Shown piece after piece: positions 5,379-9,145 of a DNA stretch of 9,145 nt; positions within the stretch are counted from its first letter, which is position 1, and the number at the start of each line of letters is the position of its first letter. Source of the stretch: Vulcanimicrobiia bacterium. Its GTDB lineage: Bacteria; Eremiobacterota; Eremiobacteria; Baltobacterales; Baltobacteraceae. The stretch lies in NCBI GenBank assembly GCA_024281135.1, contig JAMXLG010000435.1, forward strand, positions 1 through 9,145, in the 5' to 3' direction. Below the pieces are notes generated by a model. That model saw only the letters and a program-made list of their open reading frames with translations. It did not search any database and was not told the origin of the DNA. The translations under genes and the position numbers were made by a program.

Positions 5379-6093
5379 ATGGTTGAAGACTCGTCACCGC
5401 TGGGCACTCGGAAGCTCGTCCTTGACCGGTGGAAACGCTCTCTTACGGGCGGCATTATTACTGCCATCCTAGCACTGATAAGCGCCGTGCCGCTGATTGC
5501 CAGTGGCATTGCAGCGTTAAGGGGCATGCAATTCTCGCCTTGGTGGAGTATTGGCACGGGCGTCTTCACGGTGGTGTGGATGCTCTCCACGATTCCAATT
5601 GCCGCCGTTCAGGTTGCACACCAGGAGCGCGCATCACGAATAGCTCTCGAAGATCAAGGTCAGCCGAAGCTGCGGGTTCACATCGAAAAACTCGTCGCTA
5701 CTGTCAAGAACAACACCATCCCTAAGGACTCGTACTTGATGGCGTTAATTTCGGTGCGGAACGATGGATATGAGAGTGTGACGCGCAAATGGCAAATGCT
5801 ATGCGGCGCTGATAACCATGAACGCGGCGTGACCAACATCACCCTCACGGGGAAACAGCTTGTATCGTCGTTCTCCCATTTGGGCGGGGAGAAAAGACTA
5901 TTACGCAGATGCTGACATTTCACAGTCCGCACAGCATGTAATAACCAAAGGCCAAACCCCTGAATGGGTGTTCGTTGGTCAATTACCCTATAATGACGTG
6001 ACGGTTTCTGATCTGAAAACGATCAAGATTCTCTGCGAAGACTTCCAGGGCACCCTTACAAGGCCACGCCTAACGAGGGAAACATTGACCTAG
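5379..6093 (+). pseudogene. Two-TM membrane protein, frameshifted in an A4 run
   Basis: The first frame (5379-5915) encodes 178 residues. Two transmembrane helices lie at about 23-47 and 55-78, followed by a soluble beta-like domain beginning LRVHIEK and including ALISVRNDG. That frame ends in an uncharacteristic tail (RLLRRC). The next frame carries the natural continuation, DYYADADISQ through VTVSDLKTIKILCEDFQG, and stops at 6093. Removing one A from the AAAA at 5892-5895 joins them into a single 237-aa protein reading GGEK-DYYADAD. Either the gene is broken by a 1-nt insertion or this is a homopolymer sequencing error. I do not recognise the family. Two N-terminal helices plus an external domain are common among accessory genes. 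The ATG at 5379 has a weak AAGG upstream. Confidence 0.7.
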
Positions 6094-6143
6094 GCGAGGT
6101 CATGCTCGGTTCAAAGTGAGATGAACGAAAAGTTCGCCCTGGT

Positions 6144-6158
6144 CCTCCGATGCGGAGG
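6144..6158 (+). other. Small perfect hairpin in the 6094-6323 gap
   Basis: CCTCCG and CGGAGG form a 6-bp stem with an ATG loop. There is no T-tract, so termination is doubtful. The rest of this 230-bp gap shows no coding sequence I can support. A weak TTGGCC/CATAAA pair 18 bp apart could be a promoter for the 6324 gene, but it is below what I would call. Confidence 0.3.
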
Positions 6159-6323
6159 CCGGGAAGCGTGTTTCTAATTCGGTGTGATCGTTATGCTCGC
6201 AGTGCGACCGGCAGCGCCGTCAAATTCGACGTTCGTTCTTGTTTTCAGCTTGGCCACGATGGTGCAGCGAGCGCATAAACGAACGCCTCGCATAGCGAAG
6301 AGCGTATAGAGGAGATCGAGAGC

Positions 6324-6638
6324 ATGGCTAAACCGCGCAAGCCGTCCGAACCGGAACCTCGCATAACGATCTTTAGCGGCACGGGGACTGGCAAGAGTAC
6401 CGCCTTTCTCCTTCTGGACGCGGAGACCAGAAGAAAACTGTTGGGTGAGGAAGCGGTGGTCGGCGAGGGTCGCACGATGCAGGCCTTGCAAACTGCCGAC
6501 GCTTCTGCCGTTATCGCATTTCAGCCCGTTAAAGAAACCACTGCCGAGGCGAAAAAGTTCAAAGACAACCTCGACCAAACGCTTGCGGTGTCCGCTGCAC
6601 GTCTCGGTGGCGGGGAATCGCCGCGCCCGGTGGAGTAA
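6324..6638 (+). CDS. Hypothetical protein with a near-Walker-A sequence
   Basis: This 104-aa protein is of unrecognised family. The start is well set: GAGGAG at 6309-6314 lies 9 nt before the ATG. After a Pro/Glu/Arg-rich start, residues 14-27 read ITIFSGTGTGKSTA, a beta strand running into a glycine loop with GKST. It lacks the first Gly of the canonical GxxxxGK[ST], and there is no visible Walker B or enough length for a P-loop NTPase domain. It is therefore probably a look-alike or a fragment. The middle and C-terminal parts (AEAKKFKDNLDQTL) look helical. It ends 12 nt before the DUF4760-like gene, so the two are likely co-transcribed. Confidence 0.65.
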   Translation: MAKPRKPSEPEPRITIFSGTGTGKSTAFLLLDAETRRKLLGEEAVVGEGRTMQALQTADASAVIAFQPVKETTAEAKKFKDNLDQTLAVSAARLGGGESPRPVE

Positions 6639-6650
6639 AGGCCGGGAACA

Positions 6651-7148
6651 GTGTACTGGAACGCACTCGCAGCGATTAGTGCCGCTGTTTCAACGATGGT
6701 ACTTACCATCGGCGGCGTTGTCGCTATTTATCAATTACGCGAGGGGCGTCGCACGGCACAATTCGACGCAACGCAACGCATGGTCGAAAATTTGCTCGAT
6801 CGCGAGTTCAACAATGCGCTGCGCTACGTCATTGACGACTTGCCGAATCGATTGAAGGATGAAAAGTACCGGGCAGAGCTCTCGTCGTCGCACGACTGGG
6901 ACATCGACCCCGACCGCCACCCGGAGATCACCGTCTTAGCGCGACTCGAAGAGATTGGAATCTACCTACGTCACCGATTGCTCGCTGCCGACGCGATGCT
7001 TGATTTCAACGCTGCGCTGATCTTGCAAAGTTGGGAGAATCTTACCGAAGTCGTGACGTTGATGCGAAAATCGCAGCGCAATCCGAACGTCTGGAGCGGT
7101 GCCGAGTTACTCTACGGACGCGCAAAGCAACATATCCCAAAACGTTAA
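6651..7148 (+). CDS. DUF4760-like membrane protein
   Basis: This 165-aa protein starts at GTG 6651. One N-terminal transmembrane helix (about 5-28, WNALAAISAAVSTMVLTIGG) is followed by IYQLREGRRTAQFDATQRM and a helical cytoplasmic domain. That domain contains LARLEEIGIYLRHRLL (97-111), ALILQSWENLTEVVTLMRK (122-140) and NVWSGAELL (146-154). This pattern of a TM anchor, an R-rich linker, then helices with a conserved W and a final W-x-x-x-E-x-L matches my recollection of DUF4760 proteins. Their function is not established and they are often found in accessory regions. It follows the 6324 gene after 12 nt. The start codon is the most likely one because it includes the whole TM segment. Confidence 0.72.
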   Translation: MYWNALAAISAAVSTMVLTIGGVVAIYQLREGRRTAQFDATQRMVENLLDREFNNALRYVIDDLPNRLKDEKYRAELSSSHDWDIDPDRHPEITVLARLEEIGIYLRHRLLAADAMLDFNAALILQSWENLTEVVTLMRKSQRNPNVWSGAELLYGRAKQHIPKR

Positions 7149-7179
7149 TCACTTGGACACAGGCGGCGCGGTGCGTTAG

Positions 7180-7392
7180 GCGACTTGGAAGAGGTTCCAG
7201 CCGTTCTCGACGGCCAGTTGTGCTGCGCGAATCGTTGCAAGGTGTCATGCGAAAGACAATCGGCGACCTACCATCGAAGAGATCGAAGTGGCGCTAGAGG
7301 TTAGCGCTGAGGGGAAGGTTGGAATATTCGGCACCGGATTAACTGCTGCAGGTAAGAGCAGCATCACCGTTCGGTTCAAGCGACAATCGTGA
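7180..7392 (+). pseudogene. Remnant resembling a Trypco1/CU044_2847-type domain
   Basis: One frame is open from just after a TAG at 7177 to the TGA at 7390-7392 (70 codons), and it contains no ATG, GTG or TTG in the first 35 codons. Its second half reads RPTIEEIEVALEVSAEGKVG, then a glycine/alanine segment, then SITVRFKRQS. This resembles the end of the trypsin-co-occurring Trypco1/CU044_2847 domain: an EIEVxxxxxxSAEG strand pair, then a final basic beta strand. In the neighbouring frame, directly after the stop of the 6651 gene, LGDLEEVPAVLDGQL could be the displaced N-terminal part. I read it as a truncated or frameshifted relic. The family call is from memory and tentative. Confidence 0.42.
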
Positions 7393-7580
7393 CAATCTCT
7401 TCGATTAAGTGGCGAGCAGCCTACGCAGTTCGCGCGCTAGTGCTACGTCGGTGTCGCCGGCTCTTGCGCTGTTACTGTCGCCTTCTCTGGCTCCGAACCT
7501 ATATAAGCTGCTCCGATCATTCGCATCCTAAATATGATAACTACGACAACTATGAACTGCCAGAGGAATGACTATCTTCC

Positions 7581-7711
7581 CGTGAGGAGTTCCGCGAAGG
7601 ACGCAGCTACAACCGCTCCGACGGGGCTACGAGACTCGCCGTCAGTGGAAATGGACCGCTGTTCAAGTCTCGCGCGTGCTGCAACGTATCGGAGTCGACG
7701 TAGCAGCGTAA
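7581..7711 (+). pseudogene. Remnant resembling a recombinase C-terminal segment
   Basis: The segment 7625-7711 reads GYETRRQWKWTAVQVSRVLQ followed by RIGVDVAA and a stop. It closely resembles the LNxxGYRTRRGGxWxxxxVxRxLxR motif of the recombinase domain in serine recombinases and resolvases. In the preceding sequence another frame (7581-7617) reads REEFREGRSYNR, which fits the REGxSYxxIA part expected just upstream. The two frames differ, a TGA lies at 7569, and the IAxxLN link is missing. It therefore looks like a decayed 3' end, not a gene. It supports a mobile origin for the region. The 7393-7580 stretch before it holds no coding sequence I can support. Confidence 0.42.
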
Positions 7712-7783
7712 CAATCACGCGTCCTAAGCATGAGGCCCCGGCAGTGCGCCCTCCGATTCGTACTGTTTCTCTTTGATGCGCGA

Positions 7784-8959
7784 TCAGGTTTTGATGATGA
7801 GCTCGATCACGTTACCGTTCGATGCGAGCCACAACTGCGCGTTTCCACATCCGGGCGATGTAAACGGCCCGGTGATTTGAACCGGCGTCGTGTTTCCCGC
7901 CGGCAATGTATACTCGGTGATCGTGCCCATCGTTGTAATGCGGCCAACTTTGCCCGCGCCGTTTTCCGTAAACCATAAAGCGCCGTCTCCGCCGACGGTG
8001 ATGTCGAGCGGTTTCGCACCCGCCGTCGGTACCGAGAAGGTTTTTAACGCGCCGCCGGTTGTGACACGTCCCACCAAATTGTCCGTCGCATCCGTAAACC
8101 ACAGGGCGTTATCGGGACCGGTTACTTCGGCATCAATTTCCGAGAGCGGCTTGGAGAGCACGACCGATCCGAGAAATTGCTGCGAAGTCGAGTACCGGTA
8201 GAAGCCCTTAACGCTGGCGCCGTTGATACTCCCGCCGGCCCACAGGTCTTTATCGGGGCCGACGCCTACCGCGGTCAAGAAATCGTTGACTTGCGGCGTG
8301 GTTGTGAAGGTCAACGCATCGGTAAGTTCGTTCACGTCACCAATCCCGCCCGCTTCCTGCATGCCTTGCGGTGCACCCGGCTGCGTTAGAAACCAAACGT
8401 TACCGTCCGGCCCCGTAGCAATGAACGGTGTAGCAACAAGGCTTAGTATCGGTAACGGGAACGGGGGGCCGGCAGGTGGGCTCGTAACGGAGACACCTGC
8501 AGCCGCTGCGACAATCTCAAGAACTCCGAAACCGTGCACCGGGTCGGTGCCGTCGAATGTTCCCCACGCGAAGCCATTCGGTGTCGCCGTCATCGAGCGA
8601 TCAGGCATCGCGCCGTAAATGTTCCCACCGGTGACGGACGCCGTTTGCACCGAGAAACCGGTGGAAAGTCGCACCATCTGTCCCAGCACGACGTTAAGGG
8701 GTGATGACCACCAGATCGAGCCATCTTTCGTGACCGTCACGCCGCCCGACGACGGCAACCCGGCGACGGATATTTGCACCATCGTAACTGCGGGCGCGTT
8801 ACCAAATCCGTTGACGATGACTTGCTTCGTCGAAACGATTTGCGACGGTTGCGTGGGCAAGACGGATTTGGCGTTTCCTAAACTCCCGCCTCCACTCGAG
8901 CCGCCGCATGCCGAAAGCACCAGTGCCAAAACCGCCGCAACCGAATTGCGTATTCTCAT
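7784..8959 (-). CDS. Vgb/NHL-like beta-propeller lipoprotein
   Basis: This 391-aa envelope lipoprotein has a signal peptide with a lipobox ending LSAC, so lipidation is predicted at C18. A Gly/Ser linker (CGGSSGGGS) follows. The mature part carries propeller-blade repeats: GPDGNVWFLT (183-192), GPDKDLW (234-240), GPDNALWFTD (281-290) and GGDGALWFTE (323-332). The last two are each followed by VGRVTTGG- or VGRITTMG-type strands, as in virginiamycin B lyase (Vgb) and streptogramin lyase-like proteins. I see no His/Glu/His catalytic set, and the protein is longer than true Vgb, so a binding or structural role is more likely than antibiotic lysis. The ATG at 8959 has GGGGGA 7 nt upstream and starts exactly at the signal peptide. 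The longer frame to 9022 would bury it. It is not co-directional with the island genes. Confidence 0.85.
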   Translation of the reverse strand: MRIRNSVAAVLALVLSACGGSSGGGSLGNAKSVLPTQPSQIVSTKQVIVNGFGNAPAVTMVQISVAGLPSSGGVTVTKDGSIWWSSPLNVVLGQMVRLSTGFSVQTASVTGGNIYGAMPDRSMTATPNGFAWGTFDGTDPVHGFGVLEIVAAAAGVSVTSPPAGPPFPLPILSLVATPFIATGPDGNVWFLTQPGAPQGMQEAGGIGDVNELTDALTFTTTPQVNDFLTAVGVGPDKDLWAGGSINGASVKGFYRYSTSQQFLGSVVLSKPLSEIDAEVTGPDNALWFTDATDNLVGRVTTGGALKTFSVPTAGAKPLDITVGGDGALWFTENGAGKVGRITTMGTITEYTLPAGNTTPVQITGPFTSPGCGNAQLWLASNGNVIELIIKT

Positions 8960-9045
8960 GCGAGCATCCCCCGCCGCGTCTCGCAACGTTATCAGCGTAG
9001 CGCCGCGCAACACGCGACACAAGTGGAGCCTAGGGATTGCTCTTT

Positions 9046-9069
9046 GGACGGCCGTGCATGGAGCCGTCC
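9046..9069. repeat. Inverted repeat upstream of the propeller lipoprotein
   Basis: GGACGGC and GCCGTCC are perfect 7-bp arms around a 10-bp spacer, 87 bp upstream of the lipoprotein start. It could be an operator or a hairpin. No T-run follows on either strand. The rest of 8960-9145 shows no gene and no convincing promoter: TTGTGT, 17 bp, TACGCT is the best but poor. Confidence 0.4.
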
Positions 9070-9145
9070 GACGCTTCGTAGGAAGCCTGAAGCTCGAACA
9101 TGCAGGCGCGTACTACGAGCAAATAGGCTCGCAAACAACGCGAAA

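Noticed and set aside
6367..6405. True P-loop ATPase in the 6324 gene
   Set aside because: SGTGTGKST lacks the first Gly of GxxxxGK[ST], and no Walker B or domain-length sequence follows.
6174..6578. 134-aa minus-strand frame opposite the 6324 gene
   Set aside because: No recognisable motif, while the plus-strand gene has a strong Shine-Dalgarno and fits the following gene.
7031..7297. 88-aa plus-strand frame starting inside the 6651 gene
   Set aside because: The first part is a shadow of the DUF4760-like gene and the translation is Arg-rich; the Trypco1-like residues are in a different frame.
7389..7776. Two short plus-strand frames (7389-7571 and 7534-7776) in the gap before the lipoprotein
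   Set aside because: Low-complexity Arg/Ser/Cys composition; the recombinase-like residues are in another frame, so these are not real genes.
1..9145. CRISPR array, IS element with terminal inverted repeats, or rRNA
   Set aside because: No regularly spaced repeats, transposase motifs or rRNA sequence were seen on either strand.

Overview
The window looks like the chromosome of a GC-rich, poorly characterised bacterium. GTG and TTG starts are used freely, L32 is of the zinc-ribbon type, and there is a Vgb-like propeller lipoprotein of a kind I associate with Eremiobacterota/WPS-2-like lineages. That placement is an impression of low confidence. It comes from gene content and style, not from a marker phylogeny.

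Left third (1-3244, minus strand): a compact operon yceD (DUF177) - rpmF - fabH - fabD - fabG. It reads leftward from a near-consensus sigma-70 promoter (TTGACA, 17 bp, TACAAT), and a GC-rich hairpin sits in its 5' leader. The genes are tightly packed: yceD/rpmF overlap by 35 nt, rpmF/fabH are 3 nt apart in the same frame, and fabH/fabD and fabD/fabG each overlap as GTGA. FabD loads malonyl onto ACP, FabH performs the first condensation and FabG the first reduction, so this is a type II fatty-acid initiation operon tied to ribosomal protein synthesis. plsX, which often lies between rpmF and fabH, is absent from that position. fabG runs off the left edge.

Middle (3275-5027): a lytic transglycosylase without a signal peptide is coupled to a small protein with a glycine-rich hydrophobic N-terminus. 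A second small gene, about 580 bp further on, encodes a different N-terminus but the same 48-residue C-terminal module (21 identities, no gaps by my own alignment). A divergent exported DUF6130-like protein lies between them. A peptidoglycan-crossing or export module is the best guess. It is the most interesting undescribed item here.

tRNA and island (5066-7711): a free-standing tRNA-Ile(GAT) has its own extended -10, leader hairpin and strong terminator. Next come short direct repeats, then genes of accessory character: a frameshifted two-TM protein, an unknown with a near-Walker-A motif, a DUF4760-like membrane protein, a remnant resembling the Trypco1/CU044_2847 domain, and a remnant resembling the C-terminus of a serine recombinase. 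This fits a decaying element inserted beside a tRNA gene, although no duplicated tRNA 3' end was found inside the window.

Right end (7784-9145, minus strand): a Vgb/NHL-like beta-propeller lipoprotein with a clear lipobox, and its upstream region.
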